In this document: positions 48,946 through 57,791 of the stretch, one piece after another
How the letters are laid out: every line of letters begins with the position of its first letter
Position numbering within the stretch: position 1 is the first letter of the stretch
Source of the DNA: Streptomyces sp. B3I8
GTDB lineage: Bacteria; Actinomycetota; Actinomycetes; Streptomycetales; Streptomycetaceae
Length of the DNA stretch: 64,000 bases
NCBI RefSeq assembly: GCF_030816915.1
Contig: NZ_JAUSYN010000002.1
Span: 6,399,501-6,463,500 of the forward strand
Direction: 5' to 3'
The notes under the pieces: model-generated
Databases searched by the model: none
Seen by the model: only the letters and a program-made list of their open reading frames with translations
What the model was told of the DNA's origin: nothing
Program-made: the position numbers and the translations under genes

Positions 48946-49944
48946 ATGGGGATCACCAGTCACGACGTGGCCAGACTGGCCGGGGTGTCGCAGGCCACGG
49001 TCTCCCGCGCGTTGCGCGACGACCCCCGTGTGTCCGAGGCCACCCGCGCGAAGGTCAGGCGCGCCGCCCAGGCGCTGAACTACGTGCCGAGTGAGGCCGG
49101 GCGCACCCTTTCGACGCGTGCCACCCGGCGGGTGGGCGTCATCGTCACCGACCTGACGAACCCGTTCTACCCGCACGTCATCGCGCCGCTCCACGACGAA
49201 CTGAGCAGCCTCGGCTACCGCATGATGCTGATCACGGAGCGGTCCGACGAGGCGGTCGCCGAAGAGAAGTTGCTGGACCAGTCGATGGACGGCGTCGTCC
49301 TTGCGACAGCCACCACCGACTCCCGCCTGCCCGCCCAACTGGAGCGGCGCGGTATGCCCTACGTCTTCCTCAACCGCGACACCGGCCGGGCCGGCGACTT
49401 CGCCTCCGTCGTCGACAACGAGGGCGGCGGGCGGCTCGTGGCCCGGGAACTCGTGGCCCTCGGACACCGGCACATCGCCGGCGTCTTCGGCGCGGCCAAC
49501 ACCACCACGGGGCGCGAGCGGGAAATGGGCTTCCGGCTGGCTCTCGCCGAGGCGGGAGTGGGGCTGCCGGAGGACCGGGTGGTGCGCGGAGCGTTCGAGT
49601 ACGACACGGGCTACCAGGCCCTGCGCGTCCTGTCCGAGTCCGCGCGGGCGCCCACAGCGGTGTTCTGCGGCAACGACGTCGTCGCGATCGGTGTCCTGAA
49701 CGCGGCCCTGGCAGCGGGTGTCAGGGTCCCCGACGACCTCACCGTCATCGGCTTCGACGATCTCCCGATGGCCGCGTGGGAAGTGTTCCGGCTCACCACG
49801 GTCCGGCACGATCTGCGCGAGCTGTCGCGCCAGGCGGCACGGCTGCTCGTCCGGCGGATAGCCAAGGAGGTCGATCCGGCCGGAGAACGGCTGGTCCTGC
49901 CGACCGAGTTCGTCCCGCGCGCCACCCACGCCCACGCCCGCTGA
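48946..49944 (+). CDS. LacI-family transcriptional regulator of the HisD/aldolase regulon
   Basis: A 332-aa repressor. The helix-turn-helix is at the N-terminus (SHDVARLAGVSQATVSRALRD) with the hinge ALNYVPSEAGRTLSTRATRR. The periplasmic-binding-like domain follows (VGVIVTDLTNPFYPHVI, AVFCGNDVVAIGVL, LTVIGFDDLPMA). ATG 48946 follows GAGGAG. It diverges from the bicupin operon, and four copies of an ATRCGTAT-centred site lie before this gene and three other units. It probably represses them until the substrate binds. Confidence 0.93.
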   Translation: MGITSHDVARLAGVSQATVSRALRDDPRVSEATRAKVRRAAQALNYVPSEAGRTLSTRATRRVGVIVTDLTNPFYPHVIAPLHDELSSLGYRMMLITERSDEAVAEEKLLDQSMDGVVLATATTDSRLPAQLERRGMPYVFLNRDTGRAGDFASVVDNEGGGRLVARELVALGHRHIAGVFGAANTTTGREREMGFRLALAEAGVGLPEDRVVRGAFEYDTGYQALRVLSESARAPTAVFCGNDVVAIGVLNAALAAGVRVPDDLTVIGFDDLPMAAWEVFRLTTVRHDLRELSRQAARLLVRRIAKEVDPAGERLVLPTEFVPRATHAHAR

Positions 49945-49995
49945 CCTGTCGGCATCCGGACCACGTGCGCTCCGGGGCCCGCCCCCCGGAGGCCC

Positions 49996-50148
49996 GAGGT
50001 ACGAGAACACGCCCGGCAGCAGATGGCCGGCCATCATCGCGGCGATGCCGACCACGGTGGACGCCGCGACCGCGTTGCGGGGAACCCCGTGCCGTCGGGC
50101 GCGGGCGAAGACGGCGGCGTCGGACGCAGCGTCGTGGTGGACCCCGAG
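49996..50148 (-). pseudogene. remnant of an amino-acid permease (APC family)
   Basis: The leftward reading gives SDAAVFARARRHGVPRNAV then STVVGIAAMMAGHLLPGVFSYL. This resembles the stretch of AAT/GABA-type permeases after transmembrane helix 8 (aARRGVPR.A...P..VFS.L). Only ~50 codons are recognisable. The rest of the 459-bp gap 49945-50403 shows no supported gene. Confidence 0.5.
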
Positions 50149-50403
50149 GGACACGTGTGCGCCGGGGGCCGGACGACCCGGACCGGAAGAGGTCCTGGCG
50201 GACGTACTGGGCCTGGCGGAGGCCCGACGGGTGCGGGACCGGGGAACCGCGGGCCCGCACCCGGGTGTGGGACCCGTTCGCGGAGGGACAGCCGCCACTG
50301 GAGCTGCCCCTGTACGCGGGCCGGATCGCCCCCGAGCGCCAACGCCGCGGAACGCGCCCGTGAGACGGCAGTCCTCACCACGCCAGGCGCCGGCCGGCGT
50401 TCC

Positions 50404-52092
50404 TCAGCGGCCGGGTGCGGTGGCCCGCAGCCATGCGGTGGTCCAGGGCGGGAGCTTGTCACCGGTCAGCGGGCCGGAGGCGAGGAGCACCTCACCCCGC
50501 GGCAACGGTATGGGCTCGTCACCGAGGTTGCTGACGGTGTGCCAGTCGCCGGTGCGGGCGAAGTGCAGCAGCCCCTGCCGCACCCCCTCGCGCGGGCCGA
50601 CCCACTCGAGTCCCTCGTCCGTGACCAGCGTCCGGCGCAACCGCAGGGCCTCGCGGTACAGCTCGAGGAAGGACTCCTTGTCCCAGCGCTGGGTCTCGGC
50701 CGCGTACCGGCCCCAGTCCGCGGGCTGGGGCAGCCACGAGCCACCGCGGCCGAACCCGAAGCTCGCGCCCTCCGCGGTCCACGGCAGCGGCACCCGGCAG
50801 CCGTCGCGTCCCTTGACACGTCCGTCGCTGCGCATCCACATCGGATCCCGAAGGTCCGCGCGGTCCAGGTCGGCGACTTCGGGCAGTCCCAGTTCCTCGC
50901 CCTGATAGACGTACGCGGACCCCGGCAGAGCCAGCATCAGCAGCGCGGCGGCGCGCGCCTTGCGCATGCCCTTCGGCAGGTCCGGTTCCGGCTCCCGGCC
51001 GTCGGTCAGCAGCCATGCCTCGATGTCCTGCTTGGTGAAGTCGCCGGGCAGGGCGTAACGCGAGACGTGCCGCACCACGTCGTGGTTGGAGAGCACCCAG
51101 GTGCTGGTCGCCCCCGCGCGGCGGGCGTCGGCGAGCGCGGCGTCGATGATGGTGAACATCTCGGTGGCGTCGAGCGGCGCGCCGAGGAAGTCGAAGTTGA
51201 ACGCCTGCCCGAGTCCGTCCGCGGAGGCGTAGGCCGTACGCCGGGAGGCTCCCACCCAGGCCTCCGCCACGGCGAAGCGCGGCGGGTCGTAGGCGTCGAA
51301 CACCTGCCGCCAGCCGCGGTAGATCTCGTGCACCGCGTCGCGGTCCCACAGCGGATGGCTGCCGTCGAGCGGCAGGGCGCCGGGCTGATAACTGAGCTGC
51401 TCGCCCAGGTCGCGCAGCGGCGCGCGGAGGTCCTTGGCGAGGCCGTGGGCGACGTCGACGCGGAAACCGGCGACACCCCGGTCGGACCAGAAGCGCAGGG
51501 TCGTGTGGAAGTCCTCGCGGACCTCGGGGTTGTCCCAGTTGAAGTCGGGTTGTTGGGGCGCGTAGAGGTGCAGGTACCACTGGCCGTCCGGCACCCGCGT
51601 CCAGGCGGGTCCCCCGAAGCTGGAGGGCCAGTCGGTGGGCGGCAGTTCACCGTCCGGCCCCCGGCCGTCACGGAAGACGTAGCGCTCCCGGGCGGCCGAG
51701 CCGGGCGCGGCCGCGAGCGCCTGCTGGAACCAGACGTGCTGGTCGGAGGAGTGGTTGGGGACGATGTCGACCATGACGCGCAGACCGAGCCGGTCGGCCT
51801 CCGCGACCATCGCGTCGAAGTCCTCCAGGGTGCCGAGACGGGGATCGACGTCGCGGTAGTCGGCGACGTCGTAGCCCCCGTCGGCGAGCTGCGAGGGGTA
51901 GAACGGGCTCAGCCAGACGGCGTCCACACCGAGGTCGGCGAGGTAGGGCAGACGGGAGGTGACACCAGGGATGTCCCCGATGCCGTCGCCGTCCGAGTCG
52001 GCGAAACTGCGCGGGTAGACCTGGTAGACGACGGCCTGCCGCCACCAGTGCGCATCGTGTGCGGAGGGGGCGGGGGAGTCGTGCTGGAGCAT
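50404..52092 (-). CDS. GH13 alpha-glucosidase
   Basis: A 562-aa cytoplasmic glycoside hydrolase of the oligo-1,6/alpha-glucosidase subgroup. The (beta/alpha)8 barrel shows VYQVYPRSFADSDGDGIGD, DIVPNHSSDQH, the nucleophile Asp in GFRVDVAHG, the acid/base Glu in FAVAEAW and the third acid in LSNHDVVRH. No signal peptide. ATG 52092 follows GAGAGG. It cleaves alpha-glucosides imported by the ABC transporter upstream in the same operon (118-bp gap). Confidence 0.93.
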   Translation of the reverse strand: MLQHDSPAPSAHDAHWWRQAVVYQVYPRSFADSDGDGIGDIPGVTSRLPYLADLGVDAVWLSPFYPSQLADGGYDVADYRDVDPRLGTLEDFDAMVAEADRLGLRVMVDIVPNHSSDQHVWFQQALAAAPGSAARERYVFRDGRGPDGELPPTDWPSSFGGPAWTRVPDGQWYLHLYAPQQPDFNWDNPEVREDFHTTLRFWSDRGVAGFRVDVAHGLAKDLRAPLRDLGEQLSYQPGALPLDGSHPLWDRDAVHEIYRGWRQVFDAYDPPRFAVAEAWVGASRRTAYASADGLGQAFNFDFLGAPLDATEMFTIIDAALADARRAGATSTWVLSNHDVVRHVSRYALPGDFTKQDIEAWLLTDGREPEPDLPKGMRKARAAALLMLALPGSAYVYQGEELGLPEVADLDRADLRDPMWMRSDGRVKGRDGCRVPLPWTAEGASFGFGRGGSWLPQPADWGRYAAETQRWDKESFLELYREALRLRRTLVTDEGLEWVGPREGVRQGLLHFARTGDWHTVSNLGDEPIPLPRGEVLLASGPLTGDKLPPWTTAWLRATAPGR

Positions 52093-52210
52093 CTGTGAAC
52101 CTCTCGTGCGAGCGCTCGGGACAGGGTGCGGACGGGCGGACGTACGGGTGGGGCTGAGGGTGGAGCCGGAAGCGGCCGTCACCGAGGAACAGGACTCCGT
52201 GCGGGGCTGC

Positions 52211-53059
52211 TCAGCCCTTCACGGCGCCCGTGGTCATGCCGGAGACGACCGACCGGCGGAAGATCAGCACCAGGAGCGCGATCGGCACGGTGGCCACCAT
52301 CGCGCCGGCGAAGATCACCCCGTACGGGACCTGGTACTGGCTGGTGAACAGCGCGAGGCCGACGGAGACGGTGCGACGGTCGTCGGATCCGTTGAACGTG
52401 AGCGCGAGCAGGAACTCCGACCATGTCGCGGTGAAGGAGAACACCCCGGCCGTGAACAGCCCCGGCCGGGCCAGCGGCAGGATCACCGTGAGGGCGGTGC
52501 GCAGCGGACCGGCGCCGTCGACGACGGCGGCCTCCTCCAGCTCACCCGGGATGCGGCTGAGGTAGTTGCGCATGATCCAGATCGCGAAGGGCAGATTCAG
52601 CGCCACGTACGGAATGATCAGGCCCGGGTAGCTGTTGAGCAGCCCGGCCTGGCGCTCCATCAGGAACAGGGGCACGAGCAGGGCGATCGGCGGGAAGACC
52701 GACAGCATCAGCAACGCCGTCATGACGGCCCCGCGTCCGCGCAGCGGCATCCGGGCGAGGGCGTATCCGGCGAAGAACGACAGGGACAGGATCAGCACGG
52801 TGGACAGGCAGGCCACGACGACACTGTTGAGGAAGTAGTGGCCGATCCCGTTGCGGGTGAACGCGGTCTCGTAGTTGTCGAGGGTGGGCTGCTTCGGCAG
52901 CAGGGAGGGTGGCGTCGCGCTGATCTCCCTGGGCCCCTTGAGTGAGGAGGACACCATCCAGACCAGGGGCAGCGTGGCGCACACGGCGATGAGCAGCCCG
53001 CCGAGATTGACCACATTGAGGTAACGGCGCACGCCCGTGCGCGGGATGTGGCGGCTCAT
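52211..53059 (-). CDS. sugar ABC transporter permease (MalG type)
   Basis: A 282-aa inner-membrane permease with six hydrophobic segments. The EAA loop reads ELEEAAVVDGAGPLRTAL...ILPLARPG. ATG 53059 overlaps the stop of the first permease (ATGA). It works with the permease and binding protein encoded upstream. No ATPase gene is present, so a shared MsiK-type ATPase is expected, as usual in Streptomyces. Confidence 0.93.
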   Translation of the reverse strand: MSRHIPRTGVRRYLNVVNLGGLLIAVCATLPLVWMVSSSLKGPREISATPPSLLPKQPTLDNYETAFTRNGIGHYFLNSVVVACLSTVLILSLSFFAGYALARMPLRGRGAVMTALLMLSVFPPIALLVPLFLMERQAGLLNSYPGLIIPYVALNLPFAIWIMRNYLSRIPGELEEAAVVDGAGPLRTALTVILPLARPGLFTAGVFSFTATWSEFLLALTFNGSDDRRTVSVGLALFTSQYQVPYGVIFAGAMVATVPIALLVLIFRRSVVSGMTTGAVKG

Positions 53060-54051
53060 GCCCGTCCTCCTTCGTCGACGTGGGCGCGGAAGACGCGCAG
53101 GAACAGCAGGCAGCAGCCCATGACGATGACCGCCGTGGTGACCGCGACGGCGGCGCCGCCTCCGAAGTCGAGGTTCTGGAAGAGGATCCGGTACCCGAGG
53201 ATCGCCACCGACTGGGTGGCCGTGCCCGGACCGCCCTGCGTCAGCACGAACGGCAGGTCGAAGATGCCGAACGCCTGGAGGATGCGGAAGAGGACCGCGA
53301 TGGCGACGATGGGCCGCAGCTGCGGCAGGGTGACCTTCCAGAACGTGGTCCACGCGTTCGCGCCGTCGATCTCGGCGGCTTCGTACACGTCGCCCGGGAT
53401 GAGCATCAGCCCGGCGAGCACGACGATGGCGACGAACGGCGTCGTCTTCCACACGTCGACGGCGACCAGCGCGGCCATCGCGGGCGCCGGCTGCCCGAGG
53501 ATGTCGGGCTGGGTCCCGAACAACTGCTCGCACAGCCAGCCCACCGCGCCGTAGGTCCCGTTGAACAGGTACGCCCACAGCTGCGCGGCGACGACGTTGA
53601 TCAGCGCCCAGGGCAGCAGGAGCAGCGCGAGAATCCAGCCGCGGGCGGCTCCCAGCCGTTCCAGGACGAGCGCCACCAGCGTCCCGAGGACCAGCTCGGC
53701 GAAGACCGAGACGACCGTGAATCCCAGTGTGAACGCCAGTGCCCGGTACCACTCGGAGTGCGTCAGGAGCGTCCCGTAGTGAGCGACGGTGGGCGAGCCG
53801 AGCCGCAGGCCGCCGTACTCGAGCCGGACCTCGCAGAACGACAGCACCAGCGAGAACAGGACGGGGAAGATTGTCACCGCGGCGATGACCAGGAGGGCGG
53901 GGGAGGCGAACAGCCACCCGGTGCGAGCACGACGGCGGGCGGTGGAGCTCACAGGCGCGCCCGCCGATGCCTGCCGCGGGGCTGCGGGGGACCCGCCGTT
54001 CTTCTCACCTTTCGACGGCGTCATCGCCGCCTTCATCGGTACGGAACTCAC
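53056..54051 (-). CDS. sugar ABC transporter permease (MalF type)
   Basis: A 331-aa permease. A ~45-residue polar N-terminus is followed by hydrophobic segments and the EAA loop VYEAAEIDGANAWTTFWKVTLP. GTG 54051 overlaps the binding protein's stop (GTGA). It carries the typical LTQGGPGTATQS loop of this family. Confidence 0.93.
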   Translation of the reverse strand: MSSVPMKAAMTPSKGEKNGGSPAAPRQASAGAPVSSTARRRARTGWLFASPALLVIAAVTIFPVLFSLVLSFCEVRLEYGGLRLGSPTVAHYGTLLTHSEWYRALAFTLGFTVVSVFAELVLGTLVALVLERLGAARGWILALLLLPWALINVVAAQLWAYLFNGTYGAVGWLCEQLFGTQPDILGQPAPAMAALVAVDVWKTTPFVAIVVLAGLMLIPGDVYEAAEIDGANAWTTFWKVTLPQLRPIVAIAVLFRILQAFGIFDLPFVLTQGGPGTATQSVAILGYRILFQNLDFGGGAAVAVTTAVIVMGCCLLFLRVFRAHVDEGGRA

Positions 54052-55373
54052 AGCGCTCTTCCTTCCAGGGCTGTTCGCAGGCCCTTCCCCGCGGCGCGTA
54101 CGCCGGCCGCGGGGGAGAGGGCGCCGCGTACGACCTCGTTCGCAGGGGTGTACAGCGCCTTGCTCACCTGTGGGTAGTACGGGGTGACGGGCCGGGCCAC
54201 GAGTCGCAGGTCGGCGGCGCGCAGAACTGTGGGATCTTTGGCAGCGCGTGCCTGGGGGCCGCTCAGCGCGGAGGTCGCCGCGGGGATGACGCCGGCCTCG
54301 CGGGCGAGGAGACGTTGCACCTCGTCCCCGGCGCAGAACCGGGCGAACTCCACGGCGGCGCCCAGCTCCCGTGAACTGGGATTGACGAAGTTGCTCCAGC
54401 CGCCGGCGCAGGAGACGCCGGAGCGGCCGGTGCCCTCGAAGCCCGGTCGCGGCACGGCCCCGATCTTTCCGGCGACGCGGGAGACACCCTGAGTGTTCGC
54501 GTTGACCCAGGCGTACGACCAGTTGCGCAGGAACAGGCCGCGTCCGTTGACGAAGGCGTCCTGCGAGTCGGATTCCTCGTACGTGGCCACGGTGCGGGGC
54601 GTGATCCCGTGGGCGGTGAACCCGGCCATCAGCGAGAATGCCCGCTCCGCCGCCGCTCCGCCCAGCGCGGCCCTTCCCTGCCCGTCCAGGACGGCGGCGC
54701 CGGCGTCGGCGAGGAACTCCGTGACGTTGGCCGTCAGCGACTCGGTCACCGCCGCCTGCCAGAGGAACCCGGCCTCGACGTCACCGGTCCGCTGCACCGT
54801 GCGGGAGGTGTGCTGCAGTTCCTCCCAGCTGCGGGGGACGCGCAGTCCGTGCTTCGCGAGCAGGTCCTTGCGGTAGAACAGGTAGCTGCTGTCGGTGAAG
54901 AACGGCACCGCGTAGACCTTGCCCCGATACGTGGAGCTGTCCCGCAGGGCGGGCGGATAGGCGTCCCAGAAGTCGCCCGGGAGCAGCTTCTCCACCGGCA
55001 ACGCGAGCGAGGAGTGGCCGAACTGCGCGGGCCATGTCGTGTCGCCCAGGTACACGTCGGGCTGGGCGGAGCCGCCGGCGAGCTGGGTGGTGAGCGCGCT
55101 GCGGTTGCCGTCCGAGGTGGACAGGGCGTTGATCTTCGAGACAGTGATCAACGGATGCCGCCGCTCGAAGGCGCGGATGATCAGGTCCGCGACCACTCCG
55201 CCGCGTCGTGAGGGAATCTCGGAGACCCACCAGGTCAGCCGGGCGGGCTTGCGGGGAACGGCCGAGGCCTGTGCGAGCAGGTCGTCGAGGTCCTTCCCGC
55301 CGCACCCGGCCAACAGGCCCGCCGCGGCGGCGCTCACGGCGCCTGTCAGCAATGCTCTGCGGTGCAGGGGCAT
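54048..55373 (-). CDS. sugar ABC transporter substrate-binding lipoprotein
   Basis: A 441-aa family 1 solute-binding protein. The N-terminus has an Arg pair, hydrophobic core and lipobox LAGC at about residues 20-24. The mature part contains QPDVYLGDTTWPAQFG, YAVPFFTDSSYLFYRKDLL and GGWSNFVNPSSRELGAA. ATG 55373 has a strong GGAGGAG ribosome site. It is the first gene of the leftward alpha-glucoside operon, whose enzyme predicts alpha-glucosides as cargo. Confidence 0.92.
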   Translation of the reverse strand: MPLHRRALLTGAVSAAAAGLLAGCGGKDLDDLLAQASAVPRKPARLTWWVSEIPSRRGGVVADLIIRAFERRHPLITVSKINALSTSDGNRSALTTQLAGGSAQPDVYLGDTTWPAQFGHSSLALPVEKLLPGDFWDAYPPALRDSSTYRGKVYAVPFFTDSSYLFYRKDLLAKHGLRVPRSWEELQHTSRTVQRTGDVEAGFLWQAAVTESLTANVTEFLADAGAAVLDGQGRAALGGAAAERAFSLMAGFTAHGITPRTVATYEESDSQDAFVNGRGLFLRNWSYAWVNANTQGVSRVAGKIGAVPRPGFEGTGRSGVSCAGGWSNFVNPSSRELGAAVEFARFCAGDEVQRLLAREAGVIPAATSALSGPQARAAKDPTVLRAADLRLVARPVTPYYPQVSKALYTPANEVVRGALSPAAGVRAAGKGLRTALEGRAL

Positions 55374-55403
55374 GGCGTACTCCTCCTCTCTCGGACTGTC
55401 TGA

Positions 55404-55446
55404 TGACAGCGCTGTCACCGTAGGGAGCGGCTGTACGACGTGTCAA
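55404..55446 (-). promoter_or_regulatory. promoter and operator of the alpha-glucoside operon
   Basis: On the minus strand TTGACA (55446-55441), an 18-base spacer and TACGGT (55422-55417) form a good promoter. The perfect palindrome TGACAGCGCTGTCA (55404-55417) abuts and slightly overlaps the -10, an ideal place for repression. The ATG lies 31 bp further. Confidence 0.78.
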
Positions 55447-55483
55447 CGGTCACACGTGCTCGAGTATCGCGGTCGATCATGAT

Positions 55484-55495
55484 GACAGCGCTGTC
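55484..55495. promoter_or_regulatory. second LacI-type operator
   Basis: GACAGCGCTGTC, a perfect 12-bp palindrome identical in its core to the site at 55404, 80 bp away and 46 bp before the regulator's ATG. It suggests looping or autoregulation. Confidence 0.75.
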
Positions 55496-55541
55496 TTCAG
55501 GTAAGACCTGGTCAGCCGGTCGTTGTGTTAGCGTCCCGCAC

Positions 55542-56585
55542 ATGGTCGGTGAAGCCGTTGAAAAGGGCGCCACGCTGGCGGATGTCGCCCGGCGGGCCGG
55601 AGTCTCGCCCTCGACCGTCTCGCGTACCCTGCGCGGCCTGTCGACGGTGTCTCCCGCGACCCGCGCTCGCGTGGAGGAAGCCGCGCGCGAACTGTCGTTC
55701 GCGATCTCGCGCAGTGCGTCCAGTCTGGTCACGGGGCGCACCGGCCGGGTGGCCGTACTCGTGCCCAACCTCGATTCCTGGTTCCTCGGCGCGGCGCTCG
55801 CCGGCATGGCGCCCGCACTCAACGCGGCCGGGCTGGACATGCTGGTCTACAGCGTCACCACCGCCGAACAGCGCGCCCAGTTCTTCGACCGACTGCCGGC
55901 CCGCCGCAACGCCGACGCCCTGCTCGTGGTCAGTTTCGCGCTGTCCCCCGAGGAACGAGCGCGTCTGGACGACCTGGGAATGCCCCTGGTCTTCGTCAGC
56001 CAGCACGAACAGGGCAGGGCAGGCGTCTATGTGGATGATGTGGAGGCCGCCCAGCGAGGCACCCGCTATCTGCTCAACCTCGGCCACCGGCGCATCGCCT
56101 ACCTGGAGCCTGCGGACGCCTCGGGCTTCGCCTGGAGCAGCCGAGCCCGGCTGGACGGTTACCGCGCGGCCCTGGCGGAGGCGGGTGTCGACAGGGACGA
56201 CGACCTTGTCCGCGAGGTCGCCCACTGGGAGGGGCCGAGCCTGGAAGCGGCGGTGGGGCGTCTGCTGAGTCTCGCGGAGCCCCCCACAGCGATCTTCGCC
56301 GAGACGGACGACATCGCCTTCAGGCTTCTCACGGTGCTGCGCGGCGTCAACGTTCCGGTGCCGCAGCGCATGTCGATCCTCGGCTTCGACGGTCACGCGA
56401 TGGCCGAGCCGTGGGACCTGTCCACGATGGCGCAGCCGGCCCGCCGACTGGGCGAGGCGGCAGCGGAGTTGGCACACGGAGTGATCCACGATCCCGAGGC
56501 GAACCGGGAACGACTTGTGGTCCTGCCGGTGGAACTCGTCCCACGAGGCAGCACCGGGCCGGGTCCCTCCTTGGGGGACCGATGA
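55542..56585 (+). CDS. LacI-family repressor of the alpha-glucoside operon
   Basis: A 347-aa regulator. The helix-turn-helix ATLADVARRAGVSPSTVSRTL is followed by the hinge and a sugar-binding domain (VAVLVPNLDSWFLGAAL, AIFAETDDIAFRLL, MSILGFDGHAMA). ATG 55542 fits the family's N-terminus. No ribosome site is visible and TGTTAGCGT lies just upstream, so the transcript may be leaderless. Divergent from the transporter genes, with two matching palindromes between them. Confidence 0.92.
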   Translation: MVGEAVEKGATLADVARRAGVSPSTVSRTLRGLSTVSPATRARVEEAARELSFAISRSASSLVTGRTGRVAVLVPNLDSWFLGAALAGMAPALNAAGLDMLVYSVTTAEQRAQFFDRLPARRNADALLVVSFALSPEERARLDDLGMPLVFVSQHEQGRAGVYVDDVEAAQRGTRYLLNLGHRRIAYLEPADASGFAWSSRARLDGYRAALAEAGVDRDDDLVREVAHWEGPSLEAAVGRLLSLAEPPTAIFAETDDIAFRLLTVLRGVNVPVPQRMSILGFDGHAMAEPWDLSTMAQPARRLGEAAAELAHGVIHDPEANRERLVVLPVELVPRGSTGPGPSLGDR

Positions 56586-57099
56586 CGAAGGCGGCGTGAC
56601 GGACCGCCGGACGCGACTCGCCGGCCGTGCTCCGCGGGCCCCTCCCGACCCGGACGGTCGGCACGCCCGCCCCAGCGTCCCTGCGGGCCCACCTGCGCAG
56701 TGGCTCCCCGGTGGTCCCACGCATCGCGGCCACCGCCGCGTACGTGCGCCTGCCGTCGCCCGTGCCGAACAGTGCGGCGGCGTCCCTCCGGAACAGGGTG
56801 TCCCCGCGGCACGCGGACCTGGCCACCACCGGCCGCTACCCGCACGTTCCGTGTCGAGGACCCCTTCGACGTCTTCCAGGCCCACTACCACCGGCCCCGC
56901 GTTCGGCCCAGCATCGCGCCCGGCCACGACCCGGACGACGTCAAGGCGGTGTCCGGCGGCCGACCCGCAGACCTTCACCGCCCGCAACCGCCGCACCCAC
57001 TGCAACGCCGACCACCCCCTTCGTCCCCGCTCCCGTCAGCCGGTTCCCGGAGCGGAGCTCGAGGCGGCACCGGCGCCGCTGACCAGCACACCGCTGGGC
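56586..57099. other. gene-poor, degenerate region
   Basis: A 514-bp stretch after the LacI gene with many short overlapping open frames on both strands but none with coherent family signatures. Some leftward stretches (around 56650-56830) look protein-like but I could not assign them. Probably decayed DNA continuous with the integrase remnant to the right. Confidence 0.5.
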
Positions 57100-57645
57100 C
57101 CCTTCTTGGACCTTCCCGGGCCCCGGCCTCCGAGATCCTGCGCATCGTCGAGCGGGTCACCGAGGGCCGTCCCAACCCTGGGCGCCGGCGGGCTGCCGTC
57201 AGGCGGGTCTCCTCCGTCCTGGAGGAGATGCCTGACGACACCTGGCGGGAACAGTGGCAGGCCGGCGGCTTCGACGACGAAGGCGCCGAGTCGGTATGCG
57301 CCCTGGCGCGCGAGGGCGACCGCGTCGACAGCGCGGATCCGATCGCCGGGACCGAGCCGGCGTTCTGCCTGCGGGTCGTCCGGCCGTCCATCTCCGGCTA
57401 CCGCGCGAACAGGTTCCGGGACTACCCGCGGAGATTCCGCGACCTCCCGCCCGATCCGCTGCTGGAGAGGTTGTTCGCCGCGGCCGACGCCTTCGACGTA
57501 CACCACATGCACCGGGTCCGGGCGAAGTGCGACCCGACCGCTGTCCTGACCCACGCAGGGCATCGCGTTGGAGGACCTGACTCCGTCGGCGCTGCTGCAC
57601 GTTCCCGCCTTTTCTCGCCGCCGTCAGCGGCGCCTGTACCGCTGA
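57100..57645 (+). pseudogene. remnant of an actinobacterial integrase/transposase-like gene
   Basis: The rightward frame gives ASEILRIVERVTEGRPNPG, SVLEEMPDDTWREQWQAGG, FCLRVVRPSISGYRANRF and DPLLERLFAAADAFDVHHMH. I recall this pattern from the N-terminal region of actinomycete tyrosine-recombinase-like transposase genes. After RAKCDPTAVLTHA the match moves to another frame (GIALEDLTPSALLH), ending at 57645, so there is a frameshift at about 57560. The catalytic domain with its Arg/His/Tyr residues is absent. Confidence 0.55.
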
Positions 57646-57791
57646 AGCCTCGCGGAGGGCCCGTCGGAGATGAGGCATGCCCCTGTCCGCTGACACCCCG
57701 CCGGGACGGATGGCCGATGCTCACCGCGCACGGCACCCGCGACGCTCGGCGGTTCAGGACGACGCTCCGTTAGAATGCGCGGACGAAGGAC

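Noticed and set aside
48793..50298. A 501-codon minus-strand frame across the LacI gene
   Set aside because: It is antisense to the clear LacI protein. Only its first part (49996-50148) shows a recognisable permease remnant, listed separately.
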